A stretch of 33,531 bases of DNA from Thiotrichales bacterium. Lineage in GTDB: Bacteria; Pseudomonadota; Gammaproteobacteria; UWMA-0217. The notes beneath the pieces are model-generated. The model was not told the DNA's origin, did no database searches, and worked only from the letters and a program-made list of their open reading frames with translations. Every line of letters begins with the position of its first letter. Within the stretch, counting starts at the first letter, position 1. Of the stretch, positions 1 through 8,414 are shown piece after piece. The stretch spans positions 1 through 33,531 of the forward strand of contig JANTGD010000003.1 in the NCBI GenBank assembly GCA_024763135.1, read 5' to 3'. A program made the translations under genes and the position numbers.

Positions 1-726
1 CATGCACAGAGAGACCGCTATGGCCTGGTAGAGATAGTTGCGCATGACGATGAACGCAGTCTGCATTTTGGGAGTTCGATCGAGCAGGCGAGAATCCGCA
101 AGGGCGCGCCCGATCCTCTGTTTCACTACGCGCGTTGGCTGACGTTCACCGCCGCATTGAGGCATCGCGCCGATACTGCGCTGTTGCTGGGGTTGGGCGC
201 GGGCAGCGTGGCCCGATCGCTCTGGCAGCGCTCGGCCACTCTGCAGCTGGATGCGGTAGAGTTGCGGGAGGCGGTCGTCGAGGCTGCTTACACATGGTTT
301 GAGTTGCCCATCGATTCCCGGCTGGAAGTCTATGTGGCCGATGCGGGGCATTTTGTAACAGTGATGGATAGGCAGTACGACTTGCTGATCGTCGACCTCT
401 ACGATGCCCGGGGGGAAATTGAATTGCTTTTGGAGCGGGATTTTCTTTGCGCCTGTCGTGATCGATTGGCACCGGGTGGAGTGCTGGGGATCAATCTCTG
501 GCGCGTGAGTCCGCAGCGCTTCGAGCGTTCCTTAACGTTACTGCGCAGCGTTTTCGATTCGCAACTCCTCTGTGTCGATGCCGATGAAGCCAATACAGTC
601 GTGTTTGCTTTCAAGGGACGGCGACCCACACCTGAGGCGCTGGCTCGGCGAGCCCGGGTGCGCCGCTGGGCGAGTGCCCTGGATCTGGATACTGGCGGTC
701 TTTTGCAGTCCTACGCGATAAAGTGA
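1..726 (+). CDS. Spermidine synthase-like protein (5' end outside window)
   Basis: The frame is open from base 1, so the N-terminus lies outside the window; 241 residues are visible. The core is a class I SAM-type Rossmann fold as in polyamine aminopropyltransferases: the glycine loop LGLGAGS (residues 63-69), an acidic residue at the end of the next strand (VELRE, Glu87), the ADAGHF segment (about 114-119), and a hydrophobic strand ending in acids (LLIVDLYDA, about 129-137) in the place of the family's catalytic-Asp region. GGVLGINLW further on is also typical. Known for the family: transfer of aminopropyl from decarboxylated SAM to putrescine. Many stand-alone bacterial members are only 'spermidine synthase-like' methyltransferase-fold proteins, so the substrate here is uncertain. 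No polyamine genes are adjacent. Confidence 0.8.
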   Translation, partial: HAQRDRYGLVEIVAHDDERSLHFGSSIEQARIRKGAPDPLFHYARWLTFTAALRHRADTALLLGLGAGSVARSLWQRSATLQLDAVELREAVVEAAYTWFELPIDSRLEVYVADAGHFVTVMDRQYDLLIVDLYDARGEIELLLERDFLCACRDRLAPGGVLGINLWRVSPQRFERSLTLLRSVFDSQLLCVDADEANTVVFAFKGRRPTPEALARRARVRRWASALDLDTGGLLQSYAIK

Positions 727-1027
727 GACCTGCAACAAGGAACGCGATAAGCGGTGTCACTATACTGCTGATCAGATGCTCTGGCACAGATTGCTACTTG
801 GCTCCATTCGGGTTTTTGTTGCCAACCAGATCTTCACATTGGGTATAGATTCAGGCGTCGGGACTGTAATTGTGTTGGGTCTTCGTCGCCGTGGGCTCCA
901 GGTCGATTGACCATTGTTTTGCAGGCATATTGAGAGTCTCCCGGCATATCTTTTACCGCCCACCGAGCCCGTCTGTGTCAGCGCATCTTCTCTTCCTTTG
1001 GCTTGTCTTAGTCTCTGCTGTGCAGTC
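727..1027. other. Intergenic, no convincing gene
   Basis: This is the space between two convergent genes. It holds one 44-codon reading frame (776-910, plus strand) with no ribosome binding site, and a fragmentary minus-strand frame. Neither resembles a known protein. No T-tailed hairpin was seen. Confidence 0.5.
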
Positions 1028-1357
1028 TCAGGTGTTCGTTCCCTCTGGCAGTATCACCCACAGCTCTCCGTCGTCCAGCGTTACCCCATAGGTCTGTAGC
1101 GGAATGGTCGCCGGCTCTACCACTGCTTCACCCGTCTTTACATTAAACATGCCACCATGCAGTGAGCATTGCACGCGTTCGCCTTTAAGGCAGCCCAGAT
1201 ATAGGGAAGAATCTTCATGGGTACAGGTATCGTCAACGGCGTAGTATTCCCCGTCCACATTGGCAACGAGAATCGCAACCCCCGGTTGTTTGATACGCAA
1301 TGTTTTACCTGGCTTAAGGGCGTCTGCTGGGCCTGCGGAGATGCGATGTGCGCACAT
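1028..1357 (-). CDS. Rieske [2Fe-2S] ferredoxin
   Basis: A 109-residue single-domain Rieske protein. The two cluster-binding boxes are clear: C45-T-H47 and C64-S-L-H67, within CTHEDSS and CSLHGG, with the usual short insertion between them. Two Cys and two His bind the [2Fe-2S] cluster. The size and lack of a signal peptide or membrane anchor fit the soluble ferredoxins of ring-hydroxylating dioxygenases or a NirD-like protein rather than the bc1 subunit. The start is supported by an AGGA about 8 bases upstream of the ATG. No oxygenase or reductase partner is adjacent, so its electron acceptor cannot be told from context. It converges on the spermidine-synthase-like gene. Confidence 0.85.
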   Translation of the reverse strand: MCAHRISAGPADALKPGKTLRIKQPGVAILVANVDGEYYAVDDTCTHEDSSLYLGCLKGERVQCSLHGGMFNVKTGEAVVEPATIPLQTYGVTLDDGELWVILPEGTNT

Positions 1358-1635
1358 GGGTTCGATCCTGTTCCGAAAAGCCCGTCGTTATACCAAACCC
1401 AAGCCAGCGGTACCAATATCCCTACAAGCCTCTGTCCGAGAATAGACCTCGTAGCGAGGGGGCGATTTTGAGTCCGTTATTTTGCTCATAGTGGGTGATA
1501 GTTACGCCTATTCATCGAATTTGGGCGGAAATATGGGCCAAAAGGGCATTCCAGTCATAGACCATCAATTCTTGGACAGGCTTCTGGGTATTGTTCATTC
1601 TGGTATTCTTAAGATGAAATAGTCTTGGTCTTGTT

Positions 1636-2172
1636 ATGCCGTTGCAACCCGAACAGTTCCTGCCAATTGCTCAGGCCCATCGCCTGATGATCCCTTGTGC
1701 GCAGGCGTTAGCCGAACCGCTTTACCGCGAGTACCTGCAAGCACGCGATCGACCCGATACCCACAGAAGTCACTATTTCGAGGGTCGTTTCGAAAATATT
1801 TATATCGATCGCCAGGCACTGCCAGCTTTGTCTCCCCTATTGGCGTTGGCAACTGAGGCGGCTGCGCTCCTGTGTCCGGCGTCGCCACCGTTGCAGGTGG
1901 GGTATTGGTTCAACGAAATGGCACCGGGGCAGCGCACCCTTATGCACACTCATGATGAAGCGGAGGAATGTTTGTCGGCGGTTTACTATGTCCGGGTTCC
2001 ACCGGAATCCGGGCGTTTTTTGCTCGGGTCGGGTCGTGGTCAGCGCAAGATCGAACCGATGACCGGTAGCCTGTTGTTTTTTCCGCCCACGCTTCTGCAT
2101 GGGGTCGAAACCAATCGTTCAACGCAGACACGCCTGTCGCTCGCTATGAATTTTGGCCCCCGCCATGCGTGA
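1636..2172 (+). CDS. Putative 2-oxoglutarate/Fe(II) oxygenase
   Basis: 178 residues. The C-terminal half resembles the small 2OG-Fe(II) oxygenase family (PF13759-like). It has a His-rich segment HTHDE (residues 104-108) followed by a strand LSAVYYV, then GSLLFFPPTLLHGVETNRS with the distal His155, and Arg166 in TRLSLAMNF positioned to bind the 2-oxoglutarate carboxylate. The exact proximal ligands are ambiguous (His104/His106 with Asp107/Glu108), slightly unlike the usual 'HxHPG' wording of the family. The stop overlaps the start of the following hydrolase gene by 8 bases, so the two are probably translated together. The substrate is unknown; related proteins include hydroxylases of proteins and small molecules. 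Confidence 0.7.
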   Translation: MPLQPEQFLPIAQAHRLMIPCAQALAEPLYREYLQARDRPDTHRSHYFEGRFENIYIDRQALPALSPLLALATEAAALLCPASPPLQVGYWFNEMAPGQRTLMHTHDEAEECLSAVYYVRVPPESGRFLLGSGRGQRKIEPMTGSLLFFPPTLLHGVETNRSTQTRLSLAMNFGPRHA

Positions 2173-2797
2173 AGTTGTCGTTTTGGTGCATGGGATTTGG
2201 ATGACCGGCGCTGAATTGATGCTGTTACGCCTGCATTTGCGTAGTGCGGGGTTTCGCGTCGTCCTATTCCATTATCACAGCCTGCTGCGCACACCTCACC
2301 AGAATGCTCAGCGATTGCACCACTGCCTGGATAACATCGATGCAGACCTGGTTCATCTTGTTGCGCACAGTCTCGGTGGCATTGTGGTGACGCACTTATT
2401 CAACGATTTTCCGCTGCAAAAGCCCGGACGCGTGGTGCTGATTGGGACGCCGCTGCATGGCAGCGCCGTGGCGCGGGCCTATGCACGCTTCTGGCCGACG
2501 CGATTATTGCTGGGACGGAGCGTTCAACAAGGGCTGCTCGGCGGCGCACCACGCTGGAAAGGCCAACGGGATTTGGCCATGATCGCGGGGAATCGTGGTG
2601 TGGGGATTGGTATGCTGACCTTTGGCGCTTTACCCGCGCCCAATGATGGCACCGTCGCAGTGGTGGAAACTGACAGCCCGGAGGTAAGCCAGCATCTGGT
2701 GGTCCCTTATAGCCACTTTGGAATGCTGTTTGCGCGGCCCGTTGCGCAGGCTGTGGTGGCATTTCTGCGCACCGGACGCTTTGACGACGCACTGTAA
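2165..2797 (+). CDS. Alpha/beta hydrolase, lipase/esterase-like
   Basis: 210 residues from the ATG at 2165, chosen over an in-frame TTG at 2153 because it begins directly at the first beta strand ([11 protein letters not shown]). An alpha/beta-hydrolase triad can be placed: nucleophile Ser69 in the elbow VAHSLGG, acid Asp161 in APNDGTVAV and His184 in PYSHFGML. The HG at residues 9-10 is the usual oxyanion-hole element. There is no signal peptide, so the protein is predicted cytosolic. It resembles the LipA/PGAP1-type esterase group that acts on acyl esters. The 8-base overlap with the upstream oxygenase gene suggests a shared transcript. The substrate is not deducible. Confidence 0.82.
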   Translation: MREVVVLVHGIWMTGAELMLLRLHLRSAGFRVVLFHYHSLLRTPHQNAQRLHHCLDNIDADLVHLVAHSLGGIVVTHLFNDFPLQKPGRVVLIGTPLHGSAVARAYARFWPTRLLLGRSVQQGLLGGAPRWKGQRDLAMIAGNRGVGIGMLTFGALPAPNDGTVAVVETDSPEVSQHLVVPYSHFGMLFARPVAQAVVAFLRTGRFDDAL

Positions 2798-2936
2798 AAG
2801 TAGGTGGGCCGATGTCCTGTGTGCAAACGCTTTTGTCCCAGCGGTTGGCCTACGTGGCAACGAATTAGACGGGCATGCAGAGTTGCCGCTGTTTCCTATG
2901 TTAAACTGCTGCTATTTTACTTGGAGAGCTGACGGT

Positions 2937-3686
2937 ATGGCTGGACATAGTAAATGGGCCAATATCAAACATAAGAAAGCCGCGAATGACAAGAAGCGTG
3001 GCAAGATCTGGACAAAGCTGATTCGCGAAATCACGGTCGCGGCGAAGGAGGGAAAGACGTCCGATCCCGCCGCGCACCCCCGTTTACGCCTTGCAGTGGA
3101 CAAAGCACTCGCGGCAAATATGCCGAAGGATACGATCGAAAAAGCCTGTAAGCGTGGCGCGGGTGAAACCGAAGGCGTGAACTATGAAGAAGTCCGCTAT
3201 GAAGGTTACGGGCCTTCAGGCGTGGCTATTATGGTGGATTGCCTCACGGATAACCGCAATCGTACGGTTTCCGAAGTGCGCCATGTGTTTACCAAGTTGG
3301 GTGGTAATCTGGGTACCGATGGTTCCGTTGCCTACATGTTCAATAAAACCGGCATTCTGAGTTTTGCCCCGGGTACGGACGAGTATCAGATTATGGAGGC
3401 GGCATTGGAAGCCGGGGCCGAAGATGTTGTCGCCAACGACGATGGGTCGGTCGATGTGCTGACCAGCCCTGAGAGTTTTCAGGACGTCAAGGCGGCTCTC
3501 GAAGCCGCTGGACTCAAACCGGAATCGGCAGAGGTCACTATGCGGGCCGATACATTGACCGCCCTGGACAAGGAAACCGGGGAAAAGGTGCTGCGCATGA
3601 TCGACATGCTCGAAGATCTGGACGATGTTCAGGAGGTCTATTCGAATGCGGATATCCCGGATGAGGTTTTGGAGGCTGCAGGTTAA
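2937..3686 (+). CDS. yebC: YebC/PmpR family protein (DUF28)
   Basis: 249 residues, full length for the family. The hallmark N-terminus [16 protein letters not shown] and the GATEG-like box (here [20 protein letters not shown], about residues 77-96) are present, as is the conserved DNRNRT segment. The ATG at 2937 follows a GGAGAG ribosome binding site; a longer upstream open frame has no family similarity. Family members have been described as transcription regulators, and more recently as ribosome-associated factors that help at proline stretches. The gene directly precedes ruvC, the standard order in gammaproteobacteria, 59 bases apart and very likely in one operon with ruvCAB. Confidence 0.95.
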   Translation: MAGHSKWANIKHKKAANDKKRGKIWTKLIREITVAAKEGKTSDPAAHPRLRLAVDKALAANMPKDTIEKACKRGAGETEGVNYEEVRYEGYGPSGVAIMVDCLTDNRNRTVSEVRHVFTKLGGNLGTDGSVAYMFNKTGILSFAPGTDEYQIMEAALEAGAEDVVANDDGSVDVLTSPESFQDVKAALEAAGLKPESAEVTMRADTLTALDKETGEKVLRMIDMLEDLDDVQEVYSNADIPDEVLEAAG

Positions 3687-3745
3687 GTGACTTGGGGGGG
3701 AGCGCGCACGAGTCGCGATGCGCAACAATTACCAGGGAGGGTTGC

Positions 3746-4243
3746 ATGAGAATTTTAGGGATCGATCCCGGTTCCCGATTGACGGGGTTTGGCGTAATCG
3801 ACAGTGATGGCCGGCAGAGTCGCTATGTCGCCAGCGGTGCCATCAAGGTCGAGGGCGCGGATCTTGCGCAAAAGCTGGGATTGATCTTCACGCAGGTACA
3901 GCAGGTGATCATGGATTATGCCCCGACTGAAATGGCCATTGAAAAGGTCTTTGTCTCCCGCAGCGCCGATTCTGCGTTGAAGCTGGGTCAGGCGCGTGGT
4001 GCAGCCATCTGCGCCGGAGTGCTGCAGACACTTCCCGTCGCCGAATATACACCGCGAGGTATCAAGCAAGCTGTTGTCGGTCAGGGTGGCGCAAGCAAAG
4101 AGCAGGTGCAGCATATGGTTAAGATGTTGCTGAATTTGCAAGGTCGTTTGCAGGCAGATGCGGCCGACGCGCTGGCCGTAGCGCTGTGTCATGCGCATAC
4201 CAGCGTGACGCAGAAGCGCTTGCGGGCCGGGGTCTCACCATGA
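3746..4243 (+). CDS. ruvC: Holliday junction endonuclease RuvC
   Basis: 165 residues. The four metal-binding acids fall at the same positions as in E. coli RuvC: Asp7 (LGIDPGS), Glu66 (MAIEKVFVS), Asp138 and Asp141 (QADAADALA). The protein resolves four-way junctions by paired nicking after RuvAB branch migration. The start at 3746 is preceded by a strong AGGGAGG; the frame extends further upstream but without family similarity. The stop overlaps the ruvA start (ATGA), so translation is coupled. Confidence 0.97.
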   Translation: MRILGIDPGSRLTGFGVIDSDGRQSRYVASGAIKVEGADLAQKLGLIFTQVQQVIMDYAPTEMAIEKVFVSRSADSALKLGQARGAAICAGVLQTLPVAEYTPRGIKQAVVGQGGASKEQVQHMVKMLLNLQGRLQADAADALAVALCHAHTSVTQKRLRAGVSP

Positions 4244-4833
4244 TTGGCAGGCTGCGCGGGCGCTTGGTGCAGAAACGCCCCCCTGAGCTATTGATCGAGG
4301 TCAATGGGTTGGGTTATGAAGTCCTCGCGCCCATGTCGACGCTGTTCGATTTGCCCGCGCTGGGTGAAGAAGTCACGCTAGTGACACATTTTCATGTGCG
4401 TGACGACGCTCAGGTGTTGTATGGCTTTTTAACCGAGGCCGAGCGGAGTCTGTTTCGCGGGCTGATCAAGGTCAATGGCGTGGGTGCCAAGATGGCGCTG
4501 GCGGTACTCTCGGGTATGAATCCCATGGAATTCAGCAGTTGCGTGCGCAATGGCGATCAAGCCGCTTTGACGCGTGTGCCGGGAATCGGAAAAAAAACAG
4601 CGGAGCGTCTGATCATTGAAATGCGCGATCGTCTGGACCTAGACGCCTTGGATGCGCCTAGCGATACGCTGGTGGCGCCGGCCACGGAAGAAGATCCGGC
4701 CAGCGAGGCGACCCAGGCGCTGGTTGCGCTGGGCTATAAACCCCAGGATGCCACGCGCATGATTCGTACGGTCGCGCAACCCGGTCTCAACAGTGAAGCG
4801 CTGATCCGTCTGGCACTGAAGGGGGCGCTGTGA
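4240..4833 (+). CDS. ruvA: Holliday junction helicase subunit RuvA
   Basis: 197 residues. MIGRLRGRL opens the N-terminal OB-fold (about 1-63). Two helix-hairpin-helix motifs follow: [16 protein letters not shown] (about 72-87) and [16 protein letters not shown] (about 107-122). The C-terminal three-helix domain III (about 150-197, [16 protein letters not shown]) contacts RuvB. RuvA tetramers bind the junction and load the RuvB motor. ATGA overlap with ruvC upstream and GTGA overlap with ruvB downstream. Confidence 0.97.
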   Translation: MIGRLRGRLVQKRPPELLIEVNGLGYEVLAPMSTLFDLPALGEEVTLVTHFHVRDDAQVLYGFLTEAERSLFRGLIKVNGVGAKMALAVLSGMNPMEFSSCVRNGDQAALTRVPGIGKKTAERLIIEMRDRLDLDALDAPSDTLVAPATEEDPASEATQALVALGYKPQDATRMIRTVAQPGLNSEALIRLALKGAL

Positions 4834-5879
4834 ATCGCGATGCCGTTTTCGATGCCCATGCGGCTGGGGATGAATTGGTGCTTGAGCAAAGCATTCGTCC
4901 CAAATTACTGAAAGACTACGTCGGACAGCCTGTGGTGCGCGAGCAAATGGAAATATTTATTGGTGCTGCGCGCCAACGCCACGAGGCCCTGGACCATGTG
5001 TTGATCTTTGGACCGCCGGGTCTGGGAAAGACCACCTTGTCGCATATTATTGCTCACGAAATGCAGGCCAGCCTGCGCCAGACCTCGGGGCCTGTTCTGG
5101 AAAAGGCCGGTGATCTGGCCGCAATCCTAACCAATCTAGAACAAGGCGACGTGCTGTTTGTGGATGAAATTCACCGCCTCAGCCCCGTGGTGGAAGAGAT
5201 CCTGTATCCCGCCATGGAGGATTTTCAACTGGATATTATGATTGGTGAGGGGCCCGCCGCGCGTTCGATCAAGCTGGATCTGCCCCCCTTTACGCTCGTG
5301 GGCGCCACGACACGCGCCGGTTTGCTTACCTCGCCGCTGCGTGATCGCTTTGGTATTGTGCAGCGTCTGGAGTTTTATAGCCGTGAGGATCTGGCCTCGA
5401 TCGTGACGCGTTCGGCGGTGATTCTGGGGGTGAGTATCGACACGCAGGGCGCACAGGAAATTGCCAAGCGCTCACGTGGTACACCGCGCATTGCCAACCG
5501 CTTACTGAGACGAGTGCGTGACTATGCCGAAGTGCGTCATGATGGGCATATCGATGCCGTAATAGCTGGTGCAGCGCTCGATCTGCTGAATGTGGATGTC
5601 CACGGGTTTGATGGTATGGATCGACGACTCTTGCTGGCGATCATTGAAAAATTCGACGGTGGGCCGGTGGGCGTGGATTCGCTGTCGGCCGCAATCGGCG
5701 AGGAACGCGGCACGATCGAGGACGTCATTGAGCCATTTCTCATTCAGCAGGGTTTTATGATGCGCACACCGCGAGGGCGTGTGGCGACTCGGACTGCCTA
5801 CCAGCATTTTGGCCTGCGCCTACCGGAATCGAGCACTGAGTCCTCTCCTGAACGTGATTTATTCGGCGAATCCGGGTAG
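4830..5879 (+). CDS. ruvB: Holliday junction ATPase RuvB
   Basis: 349 residues, starting at a GTG that overlaps the ruvA stop. It is an AAA+ motor with Walker [10 protein letters not shown] (61-69), Walker B VLFVDEIH (108-115), sensor 1 GATTRAG (158-164) and the RDRFG segment with the Arg171 region. The C-terminal winged-helix DNA-binding part (about 265-335) includes [18 protein letters not shown] and TPRGRVAT. It drives branch migration with RuvA. A short acidic tail after residue 335 is variable in the family. Confidence 0.97.
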   Translation: MNRDAVFDAHAAGDELVLEQSIRPKLLKDYVGQPVVREQMEIFIGAARQRHEALDHVLIFGPPGLGKTTLSHIIAHEMQASLRQTSGPVLEKAGDLAAILTNLEQGDVLFVDEIHRLSPVVEEILYPAMEDFQLDIMIGEGPAARSIKLDLPPFTLVGATTRAGLLTSPLRDRFGIVQRLEFYSREDLASIVTRSAVILGVSIDTQGAQEIAKRSRGTPRIANRLLRRVRDYAEVRHDGHIDAVIAGAALDLLNVDVHGFDGMDRRLLLAIIEKFDGGPVGVDSLSAAIGEERGTIEDVIEPFLIQQGFMMRTPRGRVATRTAYQHFGLRLPESSTESSPERDLFGESG

Positions 5880-5910
5880 ATTGTGCGCTTTGGAGCGAAT
5901 TGTTGCTTAG

Positions 5911-6318
5911 ATGGACCAAGTGTCGACTTGGCCGGTGCGGGTTTACTATGAGGATACCGATGCCGGCGGCGTGGTGTACTACGCAAATTACCTCAAATTC
6001 ATGGAACGAGCCCGCACCGAATTTTTGCGCGGGCTGGGCTATGAGCAGGATCGGTTAGCCGCTGACGAGGGCGTTCTGTTTGTCGTCAGGCATGTCGAGA
6101 TAGACTATCATTTACCGGCTCGTTTCAATCAGTTACTTCAAATTGTAACCCGTGTTGTGGAAACTGGCCGCGCCCGGCTAGTGTTCGAGCAGCATATTAA
6201 TTACCAGGATCGGTGTCTGACGCAAGCCAAGGTCACCATCGCCTGTATTGATGCTGGCCGCTTCAGGCCACGGGCCATCCCTGAATCTATGCGTAAGGAA
6301 CTACAACGTGTCTGTTGA
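5911..6318 (+). CDS. ybgC: Acyl-CoA thioesterase YbgC (Tol-Pal associated)
   Basis: 135 residues, a hot-dog fold 4-hydroxybenzoyl-CoA-type thioesterase. The active-site segment YYEDTDAGGVVYYANYLKF (about 12-30) holds the catalytic Asp17. It is a cytoplasmic acyl-CoA hydrolase, encoded at the head of the tol-pal cluster in most proteobacteria, with a suggested link to phospholipid metabolism at the inner membrane. The 3' end overlaps the tolQ start by 11 bases. It lies 31 bases after ruvB. Confidence 0.95.
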   Translation: MDQVSTWPVRVYYEDTDAGGVVYYANYLKFMERARTEFLRGLGYEQDRLAADEGVLFVVRHVEIDYHLPARFNQLLQIVTRVVETGRARLVFEQHINYQDRCLTQAKVTIACIDAGRFRPRAIPESMRKELQRVC

Positions 6319-6985
6319 TCTCTCGATACTGAGCCTGGTGATGGAAGCCAGCCTGGTCGTCAAAGTAGTCATGGCGATTTTGTTATTCGCCTCGATGGCT
6401 TCTTGGACCGTTATTGTCATCAAATGGCGAATCATTGGCCGCGCAAAACAGCAAGCTGAAGACTTTGAGGAAAAATTTTGGTCGGGAGGTGAGTTGGAAA
6501 AGCTCTACGACGGCATTACGCGCCAGCCCGAAGTATCCGGAATGGAGAACATCTTCGCCTCAGGTTTCAAGGAATACCTGCGTCAACTGCGCTCCAAGAC
6601 CCCCTCACATATCGGCCAGCTGGAAATGATCACCCGCTCAATGCGCGTGGCCACCGCGCGTGAAGTGGATGCCTTGGAAAGCTCGCTGGCATTTTTGGCC
6701 ACGGTAGGCTCCACGAGTCCTTATATCGGGCTATTTGGTACGGTTTGGGGCATTATGAATTCCTTTCGCGCCTTGGGGGATGCGCAACTCAACACCCTGT
6801 CGGCTGTTGCGCCGGGCATAGCCGAAGCGCTGATTGCAACCGCCATCGGCTTGTTTGCCGCCATTCCCGCAGTGATTGCCTATAACCGCTATTCCGACGA
6901 TGTGGAGCGTCTGATCACGCGGTACGATAATTTCGTTGAGGAATTCATTACCTTGCTGCAGCGTCACGCTACACGAAAGTCCTAA
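6308..6985 (+). CDS. tolQ: Tol-Pal proton channel subunit TolQ
   Basis: 225 residues from a GTG at 6308 with an AAGGA eight bases upstream; the longer open frame from 6248 lies inside ybgC. MotA/TolQ/ExbB family with three membrane spans: about 15-38, then two after the cytoplasmic loop, in the segment beginning LATVGSTSPYIGLFGTVWG and in the following stretch beginning APGIAEALIATAIGLFAAIP. Thr and Ser residues lining the conserved TM2-TM3 segments are kept. With TolR it forms the inner-membrane proton channel that energises TolA. Confidence 0.96.
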   Translation: MSVDLSILSLVMEASLVVKVVMAILLFASMASWTVIVIKWRIIGRAKQQAEDFEEKFWSGGELEKLYDGITRQPEVSGMENIFASGFKEYLRQLRSKTPSHIGQLEMITRSMRVATAREVDALESSLAFLATVGSTSPYIGLFGTVWGIMNSFRALGDAQLNTLSAVAPGIAEALIATAIGLFAAIPAVIAYNRYSDDVERLITRYDNFVEEFITLLQRHATRKS

Positions 6986-6989
6986 GCGT

Positions 6990-7433
6990 ATGTCTTACCA
7001 TCGTCGCAATAAACGCAAACCCATGGCGCAGATCAACGTGGTGCCCTATATCGACGTCATGTTGGTGTTATTGGTCATTTTTATGGTGACCGCACCCATG
7101 ATGCAAACTGGTGTGGAGATCGATCTGCCCAATGCCAGCGCCAAACCTGTAGACGACGAACCGACCGAGCAATTGGTGGTTTCCATTGATCGGGAGGGCC
7201 AGTTTCATATTGATGCCGATGGCCCGAATGCTCCGCCCGTTGCGGATGAAATCGAATTAGCCAATCGTGTGGCGTCCATGCTCCAGGAGCATAAAAATAA
7301 ACAGGTTTATGTGCGTGGGGACGAAGCCGTTGATTACGGGCGAGTGGTATTGGCGATGACAGCCATTCAGGCAGCCGGTGCCACCGGAATTGGCTTGATC
7401 ACCGAACCACCCAAAGGGCAGCAGGCCAGGTAA
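6990..7433 (+). CDS. tolR: Tol-Pal channel subunit TolR
   Basis: 147 residues, ExbD/TolR family. The start is at ATG 6990; upstream in-frame sequence overlaps tolQ and is discarded. A short basic cytoplasmic tail (SYHRRNKRK) is followed by one membrane span (about 18-37) carrying the essential proton-binding Asp22 in VVPYIDVMLVLLV. A periplasmic domain ends in AGATGIGLITEPP. It works with TolQ as the stator and ion path for TolA. Only four bases separate it from tolQ. Confidence 0.96.
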   Translation: MSYHRRNKRKPMAQINVVPYIDVMLVLLVIFMVTAPMMQTGVEIDLPNASAKPVDDEPTEQLVVSIDREGQFHIDADGPNAPPVADEIELANRVASMLQEHKNKQVYVRGDEAVDYGRVVLAMTAIQAAGATGIGLITEPPKGQQAR

Positions 7434-7440
7434 GCGCATT

Positions 7441-8400
7441 ATGTGGGAGACCATCAGGCAGCACCCCAAATCGGTTTTGGTTGCCGTTTTAATTCATCTT
7501 TTTCTGCTAGCGTTCTTTGTCATCAAATTCGACTGGCATCGCGAGGTGGCGGCCCCGGCGCAGCCAATCCAGGCAACTGTGGTGAGTGATCCCAAGGCCA
7601 TTGAGCAATTGCGAGAGCAGCTTCAACCCGAGCCTGAACCCCCGCCTCCCGATCTGCAGGCCATTGAGGCTGAAAAGCAGGCCGAAGCCGAGCGCCAACA
7701 AGCAGCAGAAAGGCAGCGTGAAGAGGCACGCAAACGTGAGGAAGCCGAACGACAATTAGCATTGCAGAAAAAACAGGAAGAAGCGCAGCGGCAATTGGAG
7801 TTGCAGCGTCAGCAGGAAGCCGAACAGCGTCGTGAAGAGGAACTTAAACGCCAACAGCAAGCGGCAGAAAAAAAACGCCAGGCCGAACTTGAAAAGCAGA
7901 AAGCCGAAGCAGAGAAGCGTCGCCAAGCGGAACTGGAGAAGAAAAAACGTGAAGAAGAAGCCAAACGGCGTAAGGCAGAGGAAGAACGCAAGCGTAAACT
8001 AGCCGAGAAAAAACGCCGTGAAGCCGAGCAAAAGAAGATCCGGGAGGCAGAAAAAAAGGCCGAGGCCGAGCGGCGCGCGCAGATGATTGCCCAAGAGCAG
8101 GCGGCGCTTGAGCAGGCAAGATTCGCCGGGCTAAAAAATCAGTATATTGCTGCAATTAAAAGCCGCGTGGAAAGTAAATGGTTTCGACCACCCGGAGAGG
8201 AAGCCGTGAAATGCGTGGTGCAAGTCAAGCAGGCGCCCACGGGCATTGTGTTGGATGTGCGTGTGCAGCAATCTGCAAGTTGCAGTGCAGCCATGGCGGA
8301 ATCAGTAAAAAAAGCGGTTGAGCGGGCTGATCCATTGCCCCGCGCGCCCGATCCCCGAGTATTTGAGCGGGATCTTCGCTTTATTTTTGAACCACAGTAA
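7441..8400 (+). CDS. tolA: Cell envelope protein TolA
   Basis: 319 residues. Domain I is one N-terminal membrane span (about 11-30) preceded by MWETIRQHPKS. Domain II (about 75-230) is a long charged helix built from Ala/Glu/Lys/Arg/Gln repeats of the type EAERQR, AEKKRQ. Domain III (about 235-319) is the C-terminal globular domain with its two conserved Cys (VKCVVQV and SASCSAAM) and the motif VERADPLPRAPDP. TolA spans the periplasm and contacts TolB and Pal. Proline-rich linker EPEPPPPD lies between domains I and II. Seven bases follow tolR. Confidence 0.95.
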   Translation: MWETIRQHPKSVLVAVLIHLFLLAFFVIKFDWHREVAAPAQPIQATVVSDPKAIEQLREQLQPEPEPPPPDLQAIEAEKQAEAERQQAAERQREEARKREEAERQLALQKKQEEAQRQLELQRQQEAEQRREEELKRQQQAAEKKRQAELEKQKAEAEKRRQAELEKKKREEEAKRRKAEEERKRKLAEKKRREAEQKKIREAEKKAEAERRAQMIAQEQAALEQARFAGLKNQYIAAIKSRVESKWFRPPGEEAVKCVVQVKQAPTGIVLDVRVQQSASCSAAMAESVKKAVERADPLPRAPDPRVFERDLRFIFEPQ

Positions 8401-8414
8401 GAAGGGAACAGCTC

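Noticed and set aside
776-910. 44-codon plus-strand frame after the spermidine-synthase-like gene
   Set aside because: No ribosome binding site, no family resemblance, and no conservation evidence available.
1572-1609. TTGGAC...TATTCT as promoter of the oxygenase gene
   Set aside because: The spacing of 26 bases does not fit a sigma70 promoter.
7441-8400. Repetitive A/G-rich stretch in tolA that might be a CRISPR or tandem repeat
   Set aside because: It encodes the Ala/Glu/Lys-rich helix of TolA domain II; the DNA repetition follows from the protein.
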